Positions 18,348 through 28,236 of a DNA stretch of 64,000 nucleotides are shown in pieces. Within the stretch, counting starts at the first letter, position 1. Every line of letters begins with the position of its first letter. The notes beneath the pieces were generated by a model. It did no database searches, was not told the DNA's origin, and was given only the letters and a program-made list of their open reading frames with translations. Both the position numbers and the translations under genes were made by a program. The stretch is from Pseudomonas luteola NBRC 103146 (lineage in GTDB: Bacteria; Pseudomonadota; Gammaproteobacteria; Pseudomonadales; Pseudomonadaceae), in the NCBI RefSeq assembly GCF_002091675.1, contig NZ_BDAE01000015.1, positions 62,001 to 126,000 on the forward strand, in the 5' to 3' direction.

Positions 18348-19643
18348 TCAGAAGCGATAGCTGACCTGAGCGGCCAAGCCATGGGCGCTGTTTTCAACCT
18401 TGGCACTGTAGGCCGGCTGCAAAGCAGTCGCTTCACGATTGATCGAGGCCTTGTCTTCCCATAGGTAGGCATAGGCAACATCAACGGTCAGATCAGGCGA
18501 AGGAGACCAGCCTGCACCAATCGATACGGTCTTGCGATTACCCACCGGAATACGCACGTTGCGGTATTCGTTGTCGGTCGGCGACGGATCGATTGCGAAA
18601 CCAGTGCGCAGTACCCATTGGGGGTTCAGCTGATAGGAAGCGCCGATGGCATAGGACCAAGTGTCGTGCCATTTGAGTTCTTCATCCACTGTGCCGAGGA
18701 CATTGCCCAGAGTAGGTACTGTAGGCGTTCCACTGTTTTGTACTTCCAGCTTGTCCAGACGGCTCCAGCGGGTCCAGGTTGCGCCACCGTATAGTGTCCA
18801 GCGATCGTCAAGCTTGTAAGTAAAGGATGTATCCAGCGATTCAGGGGTAGTGATATCCAGCTCGGCATCGTACTTGCCATTCAGCGGGCTGATCAGGCGA
18901 TTGACAACGGGAGACAGACTGGACACGCCACTGGCCTTGGTATGGCCCTCCAACTTGTATTTCACTTTGGAGTGGTAGGTGACCCCGACCGCTAACTGAT
19001 CCGTTACATCGGCCAGCACGCCAATGTTGTAGCCCAGCGCAACATCATCGCCCTTGATTTTGACTTCCGCATCACCGCCACCCAAGGGCGCAAGGGACAA
19101 GTTGCTTTCCAGCTTGCCTGCTATTCGGTTGATCGTAGGGCCAAAGCCAACGGATACGCGGTCATTGATCTTGTAGCTCAGCGTTGGTTGGACTGTAATG
19201 ACCTCAACCTTGCTGTACGATCCGTGATAACGACCCTGGAAACTATTTTCATAGTCACTGATCAGCGCGTAGGGTACATAGATACCCAGACCAAAGTGCC
19301 AATCATCATTAAGTGGTGTTACAACGTAGCCGAACGGAACGGCGGATGTTGGCACCATATCCCCTTCGTTGGTGCCACGCGCATTCGAACGCACATTACT
19401 AAAATCGCTACTGGCATCAATTACGGCCGCTCCGCCGCTGATTTCAGTACGCTTGAGCTTGGACATGCCAGCCGGGTTACCAAAAACGGTCGAAGCATCC
19501 AATGCAGAGGACGAACGACCAGCAAAGGAAGTCCCCATGCCACTGGCGCTTTGCTCGTTGATGGCAATGCCGTTGGCAAGGCTAAGGCTAGAAAAACTGG
19601 CGACAGCCAGCGCAATTGCTGTTTTCAACCCTGTTGTTTTCAT
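18348..19643 (-). CDS. OmpP1/FadL family outer-membrane transport protein
   Basis: 431 residues with a clear signal peptide ending SLSLA. The mature N-terminus NGIAINEQSASGMGTSFAG is the hatch-domain signature of FadL/TodX porins, and the protein ends with Phe, as outer-membrane barrels do. It should carry long-chain fatty acids or other hydrophobic compounds across the outer membrane. It is monocistronic and converges with the cob operon. The substrate is not evident. Confidence 0.9.
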   Translation of the reverse strand: MKTTGLKTAIALAVASFSSLSLANGIAINEQSASGMGTSFAGRSSSALDASTVFGNPAGMSKLKRTEISGGAAVIDASSDFSNVRSNARGTNEGDMVPTSAVPFGYVVTPLNDDWHFGLGIYVPYALISDYENSFQGRYHGSYSKVEVITVQPTLSYKINDRVSVGFGPTINRIAGKLESNLSLAPLGGGDAEVKIKGDDVALGYNIGVLADVTDQLAVGVTYHSKVKYKLEGHTKASGVSSLSPVVNRLISPLNGKYDAELDITTPESLDTSFTYKLDDRWTLYGGATWTRWSRLDKLEVQNSGTPTVPTLGNVLGTVDEELKWHDTWSYAIGASYQLNPQWVLRTGFAIDPSPTDNEYRNVRIPVGNRKTVSIGAGWSPSPDLTVDVAYAYLWEDKASINREATALQPAYSAKVENSAHGLAAQVSYRF

Positions 19644-19784
19644 TGTTAGCGCAACTCCAGAAGATGACGCGGGCGGAAACTATCAGAACGGTGACCTTTT
19701 ACCAACAGCCACGACGAGCGTATCGCTCAAAAAAGGTTTTAACAGTCTATTGGCCGTTATTCAAAAAAGACTACCGGGTCATAC

Positions 19785-20264
19785 TCAGGCTACCTGGTTC
19801 CACGTCTCGCTGCAGCGCTGCCAGGCCATGTGAAAGTCGTGAAGACGGCCTCTAGGATTGAAAACCTTACGCCATAACCGGGCCTGCCCCTGATGGTCGT
19901 CAGGCTCCGGTAAGGGCAGGCGTGATTCTTCGATCATGAGCCAGGCGATTGCTGTGGCATAACGAAGGTTGACGGTCAGCTCCAGATGAGGCGCCCCGAA
20001 AAAGGCATGTTGACTGGCGAGGCCTCGGACAAGGCTGGCCAGCTCAGGGTCGCGGGCCAGATAGTAATCCCAGAGGCCGGCATGCCGTTCGGCGGAAATT
20101 CGGTAAATACCGTGGTATTGCTGTGTTTCAAGCGTGGCGCCTAGCGCAGACTGCGTGGCGGCGGTGGCCAGCAGCATGGCCTCTGCTGACAGGGAATAGC
20201 GGTCTAGATAGACCAGGGTGGGACGAATAACATACTGACTCAATTCGCATGCAGCGATTCCCAT
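19785..20264 (-). CDS. conserved hypothetical protein, 159 residues
   Basis: I do not recognise the family. The protein is soluble, rich in Ala and Leu, with Trp-Asp-Tyr and His clusters (RHAGLWDYYLARDPE, HDFHMAWQRC), and is probably all-helical. There is no signal peptide. A ribosome site GAGG lies 6 bases before the ATG at 20264. A 53-codon basic ORF ends two bases upstream and may be coupled to it. It lies between fadL and rnd with no functional clue. Confidence 0.65.
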   Translation of the reverse strand: MGIAACELSQYVIRPTLVYLDRYSLSAEAMLLATAATQSALGATLETQQYHGIYRISAERHAGLWDYYLARDPELASLVRGLASQHAFFGAPHLELTVNLRYATAIAWLMIEESRLPLPEPDDHQGQARLWRKVFNPRGRLHDFHMAWQRCSETWNQVA

Positions 20265-20266
20265 GG

Positions 20267-20428
20267 CTACCTCATCACTAAGACAATGACCCGCTCGAGT
20301 CGAATGCTGGTCGGTTGATGTTGTTTTCGTGTAGCCCCGACTTCTCTTGACGTTAGGCCTTGAACTTCAAGTTTAGCTTTAAGTTTCGCACGTAAACCTA
20401 AGCCCTTAGACGATTTTGAAGTTTTCAT
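20267..20428 (-). CDS. possible small basic protein (53 residues) upstream of the 159-residue hypothetical
   Basis: Reads MKTSKSSKGLGLRAKLKAK at the start and VIVLVMR at the end, and is very rich in Lys and Arg. Its stop lies two bases before the next ATG, and its last codons contain that gene's ribosome site, an arrangement seen in coupled pairs. Its own ribosome site is poor. It could equally be a chance frame in a leader. Confidence 0.25.
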   Translation of the reverse strand: MKTSKSSKGLGLRAKLKAKLEVQGLTSREVGATRKQHQPTSIRLERVIVLVMR

Positions 20429-20672
20429 CCCTGCCCATATTCCGCTTGGTTACGTTAGACTCATGCCGCCAGGTTCGAATGGCGGTCGCCTCGGCAGGCT
20501 GGTACCTGTCTGGTCATGCCGTGCAGCCTGCCCTATGTTCTAAGACAACGAAGCGCCTCAAATGTGGCAAATCGGGACGCTTGATAAGCATTGAGCGGCT
20601 TAATCTGGGCCTTTGATCTGCCTGAACGCTTCAGGATGGATATACTTCCGGTAACAGTACTGGAGGATTTAC
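20429..20672. other. intergenic region upstream of rnd
   Basis: With the small frame to its left, this makes up about 400 bases between divergent genes. It must hold the rnd promoter. I see no convincing gene or RNA in it. Confidence 0.35.
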
Positions 20673-21800
20673 GTGGCTCTTGCTATCCAATGGCTCAAAG
20701 ACGATGCCAGCCTTGCTCGACAATGCGCGTTCTGGCGCACCTTGCCCTTCATCGTGCTCGACACCGAGTTCATGCGGGTCGATACCTTCTATCCCATTGC
20801 GGGCCTCCTTCAGGTCAGCGACGGGCAGGGCGCTTTTCTGATCGACCCATTGACGATCAGTGACTGGGCGCCGCTGTCTGAGCTGTTGGAAGACAAACAG
20901 GTCGTAAAAGTCCTTCATGCCTGCAGTGAGGACCTTGAGGTTCTGCTCAAGCTGACCGGAAGCCTCCCCGAGCCGCTATTCGATACGCAGCTGGCGGCTG
21001 CCTATCTGGGGCTGGGCCATTCGATGGGATATTCGCGTCTGGTACATGAACTGTTAGGTATCGCCTTGCCCAAGGACGAGACACGCTCGGACTGGCTTCA
21101 GCGACCACTGACGGAGCTACAGGAGCGCTATGCCGCGGCTGACGTGGAGCATCTGGCGGAATTGTATCTGGCGTTGTCTGAGCGCCTGGATCAGACGAAG
21201 CGGGGATGGCTCCTGGAAGATGGCCGTGAGCTGGTAGCCAACCTCAAGCAGGAGTCGGACCCCTATCAGGCGTATAAAGATGTCAAGTTGGGCTGGCGTC
21301 TGTCACGTCAGCAGCTGGCTGTGCTAAGGGCCATCTGTGCGTGGCGCGAGCAGGAGGCAAGGTTATGTAACCAGCCTCGCAATCGTATTGTGCGCGAGCG
21401 CTCCCTGTGGCCTCTGGCGCGACTTCAGCCCAAGGACAAGGTCGCGCTGGCCCGTATCGATGACATGCATCCTCGTACTGTACGTCAATACGGCGATCAC
21501 CTGATCGAGCTGATCAGTGAGGCCGCCAAGACGCCTCCGGATCAATGGCCTGAGCCGTTATCCGAGCCGCTGCCTCCGGAAATCTCGCCGATTCTGAAGG
21601 ACCTTCGTCTCATTGGCCAGAGTGAAGCTGAGCGCCTGACCATGGCGCCTGAACTCATGCTGCGAAAGAAAGTACTGGAAGCCTTGATCAAGAGTGGCTG
21701 GCCGGATGGTCAATATGTTTTACCCGACACGCTGCGCGGATGGCGCCGCGAGTTGATGGGGCAGGCCTTGCTGGATCGCCTGGCTGCCTTGCGAACCTGA
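20673..21800 (+). CDS. rnd: ribonuclease D
   Basis: 375 residues. The DEDD 3'-5' exonuclease domain has IVLDTEF (Asp30, Glu32), a Cys-Ser-Glu-Asp region [10 protein letters not shown], and YAAADVEHL near its end. HRDC-type helical domains follow ([16 protein letters not shown]). It trims tRNA 3' ends. The start is GTG at 20673 with GGAGG 6 bases upstream. It is followed by ycgL 17 bases downstream, a conserved pairing in Pseudomonas. Confidence 0.94.
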   Translation: MALAIQWLKDDASLARQCAFWRTLPFIVLDTEFMRVDTFYPIAGLLQVSDGQGAFLIDPLTISDWAPLSELLEDKQVVKVLHACSEDLEVLLKLTGSLPEPLFDTQLAAAYLGLGHSMGYSRLVHELLGIALPKDETRSDWLQRPLTELQERYAAADVEHLAELYLALSERLDQTKRGWLLEDGRELVANLKQESDPYQAYKDVKLGWRLSRQQLAVLRAICAWREQEARLCNQPRNRIVRERSLWPLARLQPKDKVALARIDDMHPRTVRQYGDHLIELISEAAKTPPDQWPEPLSEPLPPEISPILKDLRLIGQSEAERLTMAPELMLRKKVLEALIKSGWPDGQYVLPDTLRGWRRELMGQALLDRLAALRT

Positions 21801-21817
21801 TGTTATCCGGAGTACTC

Positions 21818-22111
21818 ATGAAACGAATCTGTTCCATTTACAAAAGCCCGCGCAAAAGCGAAATGTACCTCTACGTCGACAAGCGTGACGGGCTTGCCCG
21901 CGTACCAGAAGGGTTGATTGCAGCCTTTGGTACCCCTCAGCTTACGTTTGAATTCGTTCTTACGCCGGAACGACAGCTGGAGCGCGAAGACACTGCAAAG
22001 GTTTTGGAAAATTTGGAGAAGCAGGGTTATCACCTGCAGATGCCACCACCTCAGGAGGAGTACATTGAGCATCTGCCTGAGCATTTGCTGCGTATGAACG
22101 ACCCCGTGTAA
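21818..22111 (+). CDS. ycgL: YcgL domain protein
   Basis: 97 residues beginning [20 protein letters not shown], the YcgL signature, with [10 protein letters not shown] at the end. GGAG lies 7 bases before the ATG. The family is widespread in gammaproteobacteria; its biochemical role is unsettled. Linkage to rnd suggests co-transcription. Confidence 0.93.
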   Translation: MKRICSIYKSPRKSEMYLYVDKRDGLARVPEGLIAAFGTPQLTFEFVLTPERQLEREDTAKVLENLEKQGYHLQMPPPQEEYIEHLPEHLLRMNDPV

Positions 22112-22153
22112 CGCGACAGTCATCACCACTGCTTGTCAAGGAAAGACCAGATC

Positions 22154-23086
22154 ATGCGTTTCTTGTTGTTGGAAGACAGTTATCAGGACTATCTCACCGC
22201 GTTGCATGGGTTGGACGCTTCGCTGGAAATAGTCGGAGGTAATGATCCGGAAAAGGTGGCAGGCGTAGCTGCCGAGTGCCAGATCTGGCTAGGGCAGCCA
22301 GATCTCGTCGCAAAGCTTCTGGATCAGGGGTTCAAGCCCTCATGGGTTCAGTCCACCTGGGCGGGCATCCGGCCGCTACTGGCCTCCGGGTTAACGCAGG
22401 ACTATGTGCTCACGCGCGCAGTGGGCGTGTTCGGGCAGCTGATGAGCGAGTATGTGCTCGGCTATCTGCTTGCCCATGAGCGATGTCTCTTGGAGCGCGC
22501 TCGAAAACAGGCGGATCGACTCTGGGAAGCCTGTACCCCCGGCTCGCTGGCAGGGCGACGTGTTCTTATTGTCGGGGCCGGTGACATTGGCCAGGATGTA
22601 GCACGCTTTCTAGCGCCTTTTGGAGTTGAGCTCTACGGTATTGCCAGAAGCCCGCGCGCACTGCCCGGCTTTCTTGACGTGCATGGTCTTGAGGACTTGA
22701 GTCGTGAGGCCTCGAAAGCTGACTACCTCATCAACCTTTTACCTGACACGTCGCATACGCGTGATCTCTATACGCTTGACCTGTTCAAACAACTGAAGCC
22801 TTCGGCACTGTTCGTAAATGCAGGACGTGGCACTGCCGTTGTGGATGCCGATCTGGTAACAGCATTGGAGCAGAAATACCTGGCCGGCGCCGTGCTCGAT
22901 GTTTTTCGAGAGGAGCCGCTGCCTAAGACTCATGCGTTCTGGTCGGCGCCTGGACTGATCATTACCAGCCATACCGCGGCAGTGTCTTCGCCCCCTTATA
23001 TTGCCCGACTCTTTCTTGAAAACCTGAGCCGCTACCGCAACGGAGAGGCATTGAAAGGGCAGGTGGATTTCAAGCAAGGGTATTGA
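22154..23086 (+). CDS. D-2-hydroxyacid dehydrogenase family protein
   Basis: 310 residues with the NAD-binding motif VLIVGAGDIGQDVARFLAPFG. The catalytic-domain features are NAGRGTAVVDADLV with its Arg, VLDVFREEPLP with its Glu, and a late His in ITSHTAA. It reduces 2-keto acids or oxidises 2-hydroxyacids with NAD(P)H. It is closest in form to glyoxylate/hydroxypyruvate reductase A-like proteins. The ATG at 22154 is chosen over a TTG at 22133. The substrate is not predicted. Confidence 0.85.
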   Translation: MRFLLLEDSYQDYLTALHGLDASLEIVGGNDPEKVAGVAAECQIWLGQPDLVAKLLDQGFKPSWVQSTWAGIRPLLASGLTQDYVLTRAVGVFGQLMSEYVLGYLLAHERCLLERARKQADRLWEACTPGSLAGRRVLIVGAGDIGQDVARFLAPFGVELYGIARSPRALPGFLDVHGLEDLSREASKADYLINLLPDTSHTRDLYTLDLFKQLKPSALFVNAGRGTAVVDADLVTALEQKYLAGAVLDVFREEPLPKTHAFWSAPGLIITSHTAAVSSPPYIARLFLENLSRYRNGEALKGQVDFKQGY

Positions 23087-23093
23087 TTGCGTG

Positions 23094-23123
23094 CAGAGCC
23101 GGCCTATTCGTAAGCCGGCTCTG
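23094..23123. terminator. hairpin between the dehydrogenase and the nitroreductase
   Basis: A 10-base perfect stem (CAGAGCCGGC / GCCGGCTCTG) with a 10-base loop lies between convergent genes. No T-run follows, so it may act with Rho or only protect mRNA ends. Confidence 0.5.
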
Positions 23124-23131
23124 TGTCGGCA

Positions 23132-23728
23132 TTAACCGAGAGTGTAAGGGCCTTCGGCAGCCAACTCTTCGACTGGCCGACGTGGGCTAGGCAGCTCACG
23201 GGCCTGTAATTTCTCAGACAAAGACGACTTGTCGCCCAGCTTGCCAATGGCAATTGCCATTTCGATCTTGAAATCGGTGGGTACTTTCAGCTCCTGACGA
23301 ATTAGGTCGTACTCGATACCTGCCATCCCGTGGGTATGAAAGCCCAGCTTGCCAGCCTGTAGCGACATGAAGCCCCAGGCTGCGCCGGTATCAAAACTAT
23401 GGCTACCCAGCGGAACCTCATCGCTACCGCCGGGCGGTACGAAGGTGGTCTTGGACAAGACGATGACCAACGCCGCAGCATGTTGTGCCCAGCTACGGTT
23501 ATATTCACTGATCAGCTTGAGAAAGGTATCCCAGTGCGCAGAGCCACGGCGAGCATACAGGAAGCGCCAGGGCTGAGCATTGTAGGCCGAGGGCGCCCAG
23601 CGAGCGGCCTCGAAGATACTCATCAACTGGTTTTCTTCTATAGCGGCATCACTGAAGGCGCGGGGAGACCACCGTTGGACGAATTGCGGGTCGACTTCAT
23701 ACTGCGGAACACGAGTGCTAGCGGTCAT
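23132..23728 (-). CDS. nitroreductase family protein
   Basis: 198 residues. The FMN-binding nitroreductase blocks RWSPRAFSD, ARWAPSAYNAQPWRF and the central DTGAAWGFMSLQAGKLGFHTHGM are clear. Such enzymes reduce nitroaromatics, quinones or enones with NAD(P)H. It is transcribed alone and converges with the hydroxyacid dehydrogenase. The physiological substrate is unknown. Confidence 0.88.
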   Translation of the reverse strand: MTASTRVPQYEVDPQFVQRWSPRAFSDAAIEENQLMSIFEAARWAPSAYNAQPWRFLYARRGSAHWDTFLKLISEYNRSWAQHAAALVIVLSKTTFVPPGGSDEVPLGSHSFDTGAAWGFMSLQAGKLGFHTHGMAGIEYDLIRQELKVPTDFKIEMAIAIGKLGDKSSLSEKLQARELPSPRRPVEELAAEGPYTLG

Positions 23729-24025
23729 GTGACGTCCTATGCAGGTAAAGTGTTACGCGTCGCCCTGGTTCGGCCTGAAGGAAATGATATGAAGCACGCC
23801 ATGCAGAAGCCATCATCCTGACTTCAGCCATTCTGGCCGCGGATGCTGTTTCGCCTGCGCATGGGTTCGTCACATTTTACGCTCAGGCAGGCCCATGAGC
23901 TGCGCATCTGGAGAAGCCCTGTAACGTTAACCTCCAGAAGGCTGCGGCGACAAGCTGCACGAGCGGTGCTTGGCCGATTCGTGCATGAGGACTAGACTGC
24001 GCGCTTTTCGCAACCGACTACGTTC

Positions 24026-24475
24026 ATGGCTGATATCACTCGACCTTTCTGGAAACGCAAGACCCTAGACCAGCTCGACCAGGGGGAGTGGGAGTCCTTA
24101 TGCGACGGCTGTGGCTTGTGCTGTCTGCAAAAGCTGGAGGATGAGGACGATGGCAGCGTGTATTACACGCGTATCGCCTGCAAATTACTGGATCTGAAAA
24201 CCTGCAAGTGCACCCGCTACGCCGAACGGAAGCAGTTTGTGGCTGATTGTATTCAGCTCACCCCAGGACAGGCTGATGAATTCAAGTGGCTGCCGCCCAC
24301 CTGTGGCTATCGCCTGGTGTCAGAAGGCAAGGACCTGCCGCTCTGGCATCCCTTGGTCTCGGGAGACGAAAGCGCCGTACATGATGCCGGAATCTCCCAG
24401 TCGGGCCGCATGCTGAGTGAAACCCAGGTAGCGGAAGAGGACTGGGAAGACTATATGATCTTTCGGGCGGGCTGA
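24026..24475 (+). CDS. ycgN: YcgN/UPF0260 family cysteine-cluster protein
   Basis: 149 residues with the family Cys pattern: Cys26, 29, 32, 33 (CDGCGLCC), Cys52, Cys60-x-Cys62 and Cys75. It starts with [17 protein letters not shown]. The cysteines suggest an iron-sulfur or zinc centre. Its function is not established. No strong ribosome site precedes the ATG. It converges tightly with the next gene: one base lies between the two stops. Confidence 0.92.
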   Translation: MADITRPFWKRKTLDQLDQGEWESLCDGCGLCCLQKLEDEDDGSVYYTRIACKLLDLKTCKCTRYAERKQFVADCIQLTPGQADEFKWLPPTCGYRLVSEGKDLPLWHPLVSGDESAVHDAGISQSGRMLSETQVAEEDWEDYMIFRAG

Positions 24476-24476
24476 G

Positions 24477-25235
24477 TCAGCCCACTGGGGACGGATCGGT
24501 CAGCGATGCGTTTCCGGTAACGGTTACCGTCTGCGTGGCGCTGGCCGCACTTTCCATCAAGCGTTTCAAATGAGTCAGGTCTCGGGAAGCCTGTGACGCC
24601 GGATCGCGTTTCATGATCTTGGCGAGGCTGTGCCCCAGTACGCCGCCTGGCGGATCATAGGCAATCAGGGTTTCGACTTCGGTACTACCATCAGGACGCT
24701 CATTGAAGGCTACCCAGCCCATCGTATTGAGATCGCCGCCGGCGATGGAGCGCCATCCAATCAAGTTGCCAGGCTCGTCCTCCGTGATGACTGAATCCCA
24801 CTCCAGCGGGCCGGTTGGGCCTTGAATCACCCAGTGAGAGCGTTTGTCGTCCAGGATGTCGATGCGCTGGATCAGCTCCATGAATGCAGGCAGGTTCTTG
24901 AAGTCGCGCCAAAACCGATAGAGCTCGTCCTTGGGTCGATTGATAACCACGCAGCAAGACTCGGTCTTGGCATTTTTCCAGTGATAGTCGCGCATCAGCT
25001 GGCGTTCAAACTCACTATGGCTCAACGCTTGTTTGGCAGCACAATGCCCTGAATAACCTCGGTAAAGCGCCAACGCCCCGACCGCCATCCTGGCAACCCC
25101 GAGCAGGCCGCCCTGTCGTAGTCCCTTGATCAATAGCAGGCCACCCCCTGTCAGGGAGGCAACACGCTCAAGTCCCCCCACATTTTGCACGCGGTCTGAA
25201 AGATGGCTGTTCCGGGTAGCACGGCGGCCCAACAT
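24477..25235 (-). CDS. SRPBCC (cyclase/dehydrase) protein with N-terminal membrane segment
   Basis: 252 residues. The N-terminal part (about 15-75) has a hydrophobic YgaP/DUF2892-like segment (VASLTGGGLLLIKG, GVARMAVGALALYRGY). From about residue 95 an SRPBCC/START-like domain follows (VINRPKDELYRFWRDFKNLPAF, with WVIQGPTGPLEWDSVI). The start at 25235 has AAGGAG 6 bases upstream, preferred over a TTG at 25259. It probably binds a hydrophobic ligand at the inner membrane; the ligand is unknown. Confidence 0.8.
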   Translation of the reverse strand: MLGRRATRNSHLSDRVQNVGGLERVASLTGGGLLLIKGLRQGGLLGVARMAVGALALYRGYSGHCAAKQALSHSEFERQLMRDYHWKNAKTESCCVVINRPKDELYRFWRDFKNLPAFMELIQRIDILDDKRSHWVIQGPTGPLEWDSVITEDEPGNLIGWRSIAGGDLNTMGWVAFNERPDGSTEVETLIAYDPPGGVLGHSLAKIMKRDPASQASRDLTHLKRLMESAASATQTVTVTGNASLTDPSPVG

Positions 25236-25370
25236 GGCAAGCTCCTTGATGACAGGCAATTACAAAAAGACCGCGCCAAGGCAAAGCTGTTCCGGTGGGA
25301 TCGATAGCTGGTTAACAGATCGGAGCGTTTCCGGCAGGCAGGGTCTGATGCTCTGCCTGCCGGAAGCGTA

Positions 25371-27392
25371 TCAGTGACTCAGTCCAAGAACCTTGAGCAG
25401 GAAAGCGTACTCAAGTGCTACGTCACGTAGCGCCTGATAACGGCCGCTCATGCCGCCGTGACCTGCGCCAAACTCGGTCTTGAGTAGCAGCAAGGCATCA
25501 TTCGTGCGCGTGGCTCTGAGTTTGGCTACCCATTTGGCCGCTTCCCAGTACTGCACGCGAGTGTCGTGATAGCCTGCTACGGCCAGCAAGGCCGGATAAG
25601 CCTGGGCCTTTACATTTTCGTAAGGCGCATACGCAGCGATGCGGGCGTATACATCGGCCTCACCTGGATTGCCCCATTCATCGTACTCGGTGACGGTCAG
25701 GGGAAGGTCGGGCTTGAGCATCGTATTGAGCACATCCACGAACGGGACTTCTGCAATGGCCGCTGCAAACAGATCAGGCCGCTGATTGAGCACAGCACCA
25801 ATCAATAGGCCGCCAGCACTGCCGCCACTGATGCATAACTGCGAGGCGGTGGTGTGCCCTTGATCGATCAAGTGTTCGGCGCAGGCAATAAAGTCATCAA
25901 ACGTGTTCTGCTTGTTTTCCAGCTTGCCCGCCTGATACCAGGCTTCACCCAATTCGCCACCGCCTCGCACATGTGCGATGGCAAAGGTGAAGCCACGGTC
26001 CAGCAGACTCAAGCGTGCATGGGAGAACCAAGGGTCGAGGCTGTGACCATAGGCGCCATAACCGTACAGGTACAGCGGGGTAGGCTGGCCCATCCGATCC
26101 TTGCGCATGACCAGGCTGACCGGGATCTGCGTGCCATCTGGCGCCGTAGCCCACAAACGTCGACTGACATAGTCGTCGGCATTGAACGGCCCCTCTACCG
26201 GGACTTCCTTCAAGACCTGTTGTTCGCCGGTGGCAAGGTCCAGTTGGCGTACCTGTGCAGGGCGATTGAGTGACTCATAACGCAAACGCATGACCGGGCT
26301 GTCAAACTCCAGCACGTCGATCATCCCAAGGTTGTAAATCTCGTCAGGTAACTGTACCCGATAGGCAGGTGCGTTTTTGGGGCGTACCTCGAGCACCGGC
26401 AGGCCTGACTCGCGCAGATTCAGGATATAGCCGTTGGCATTGAGGTTTACCTCTTCAAGCATGCGCTCGGGATCATGTGGAACCAGCAGCTCCCAGTGCT
26501 CACGGCTGGGCATGTCATCTGGCGCTTGATACAGGGCATAGTTGATACCTGCCTGATTGCTTCGAATCATCCAGCCATCAGCTCCATGATCAGGGAAGTA
26601 CTCATGACCTTCCTGACGAGGGGCTACACAGACGAAAGCCTCGCTTGGCCGGTCCGCGTCCATGACCCAGGCTTCACTGGTGGTCTTGCTGTGGGAAAGG
26701 AGAATCAGCTTGCGCTCGGAGCTTGAGCGGTAGCATCCAATAAAGAAGCGGCCATCCGTCTCGTGGAAGACCATTTGCGCCTCTTGGTCACCCAGGCGAT
26801 AGCGATAGAGCTTGTGAGGGCGATGAGCCTCGTCACGCTCTCCGAAAAACAGGGTTTGGCTATCGCCAGCCCAGGTCATGCTGCCATCGCAGTCATTGAA
26901 AGGAAGTTCGGTCAAATCTCCTGATGCCAAGTCTTTTATAAACAGACGATAGGTTTCGTCACCGGTCTGGTCCAGGCTGTAACCCAGCTTGGTCTGATCA
27001 GGGCTGAGCGTGAAACGGCCAATTGACAGAAATCCGCCACCGGCCAGTTCATTGGCGTCGAGTAGCAATTCCTCCTGGGACTTATCAATGGTCAGCGAGC
27101 CGTCCTGGGGGCGAGGGCAGCGGTAATGGCGCGCATATTCATCACCGGCGCGGGTTCGGTGGTAGTAGAGATAATCTTTGTACGGTACCGGCAGTGACAG
27201 GTCCGTCTCCCGGATGCGTCCCTTGATCTCCTGGAAAAGTGTCTCACGCAGCGCGGCTTCCGGCTGCAATACCTCGTCCAGATAAGCATTTTCAGCTTTC
27301 AGATAGGCCAGCACTTCAGGATCATCGCGTTTCTCCAGCCAAACGTAGGGATCTGCGCCGTGCGTACGTTGAGCGAGAGGAGGTTGTGTCAT
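25371..27392 (-). CDS. ptrB: oligopeptidase B (S9A prolyl oligopeptidase family)
   Basis: 673 residues from the ATG at 27392, which has AAGGAG upstream; a longer frame is discarded. An N-terminal beta-propeller (HGADPYVWLEKRDDPEVL start) is followed by the hydrolase domain with nucleophile Ser525 in GGSAGG and the late catalytic His in GAGHGG. It cleaves small peptides after basic residues. There is no signal peptide, so it is cytoplasmic. Its start faces a divergent hypothetical gene 130 bases away. Confidence 0.92.
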   Translation of the reverse strand: MTQPPLAQRTHGADPYVWLEKRDDPEVLAYLKAENAYLDEVLQPEAALRETLFQEIKGRIRETDLSLPVPYKDYLYYHRTRAGDEYARHYRCPRPQDGSLTIDKSQEELLLDANELAGGGFLSIGRFTLSPDQTKLGYSLDQTGDETYRLFIKDLASGDLTELPFNDCDGSMTWAGDSQTLFFGERDEAHRPHKLYRYRLGDQEAQMVFHETDGRFFIGCYRSSSERKLILLSHSKTTSEAWVMDADRPSEAFVCVAPRQEGHEYFPDHGADGWMIRSNQAGINYALYQAPDDMPSREHWELLVPHDPERMLEEVNLNANGYILNLRESGLPVLEVRPKNAPAYRVQLPDEIYNLGMIDVLEFDSPVMRLRYESLNRPAQVRQLDLATGEQQVLKEVPVEGPFNADDYVSRRLWATAPDGTQIPVSLVMRKDRMGQPTPLYLYGYGAYGHSLDPWFSHARLSLLDRGFTFAIAHVRGGGELGEAWYQAGKLENKQNTFDDFIACAEHLIDQGHTTASQLCISGGSAGGLLIGAVLNQRPDLFAAAIAEVPFVDVLNTMLKPDLPLTVTEYDEWGNPGEADVYARIAAYAPYENVKAQAYPALLAVAGYHDTRVQYWEAAKWVAKLRATRTNDALLLLKTEFGAGHGGMSGRYQALRDVALEYAFLLKVLGLSH

Positions 27393-27522
27393 GGGTGACT
27401 CCTTAGGTGTCGGTGGACCGGTTTTGAGGTGCCTGTGCATGGGCAGGGCTCGAGTAGGGGCGCCCAACCGTGCAAAAGTCGCTATCATAGGCATCCTTTT
27501 TATAGACCCGCCATGTATTGAA

Positions 27523-27990
27523 ATGACTGAGCACGATTACCTGATTGCCTGGGCTGTCTATGGTGTTGCCGCACTAGGCTGTCTATGGGTGTGTTTCAAA
27601 GCGACCGGCTGGATGTGGCGTTGGCTGCGAGAGCCCATCCGTTTGATTGTTGCCCTGATACTGTTCTCTCCGACGATAGCAGACCCTGAGCACAGCTTTT
27701 ACGCACCCTCCAGCGCCATTGTCGTCATGGATCTCGGCTTCCATGTAGGAAACAGCGCCTGGCGGGCTGTGGCGGAAATGGCGTTGTATGGGTGTATCGC
27801 ATTCGCGGCATACTTCATCTTCGCGCTGATCCGCTGGCTGTTTCAACGCTCCCGACGCAATGATGAGGCTGCCAACCAGACACCACCGCCTGCCGACCAG
27901 CCTGCTCCCACGGCAGCGAACAACCCCTCGCCATCATCCCCACCATCACGAGTCCCAGAGCGTCGTACGCGCATCGAGCCGCGCCTGTAG
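27523..27990 (+). CDS. hypothetical inner-membrane protein with proline-rich tail
   Basis: 155 residues. Two or three hydrophobic segments are visible (about 8-28, 38-50 and 82-105), followed by a cytoplasmic tail rich in Pro, Ala, Asn and Ser that ends in basic residues (RVPERRTRIEPRL). I do not recognise the family. The ATG at 27523 is chosen because it opens the first membrane helix; its ribosome site is weak. It is divergent from ptrB. Confidence 0.6.
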   Translation: MTEHDYLIAWAVYGVAALGCLWVCFKATGWMWRWLREPIRLIVALILFSPTIADPEHSFYAPSSAIVVMDLGFHVGNSAWRAVAEMALYGCIAFAAYFIFALIRWLFQRSRRNDEAANQTPPPADQPAPTAANNPSPSSPPSRVPERRTRIEPRL

Positions 27991-28236
27991 CTATCACGCC
28001 GCCCTTGTCTGTTTGCAGGCTGGGGCGAATGTTCTCCGTCTGGCTGGGTCCATCTCTATGTATGTTCATATGACAAGTGAATGATAGGAAGCCGCCGGGA
28101 GTACCGTCAGGTAGCCGTTTTATTGCCGTATCGTCGTCAAACAGCTGATTCAAAACTGTTTCTTGGACATACTCATTGTCTGGCAGAGGGCCTGCTATTA
28201 GAGCATCTCTCGTGCCGTATCGAATGAGGTCTGGAT
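27991..28236. other. intergenic region before the YafJ-like gene
   Basis: About 250 bases with no gene that I can support. A GAGG ribosome site for the next gene is at its right end. Confidence 0.3.
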
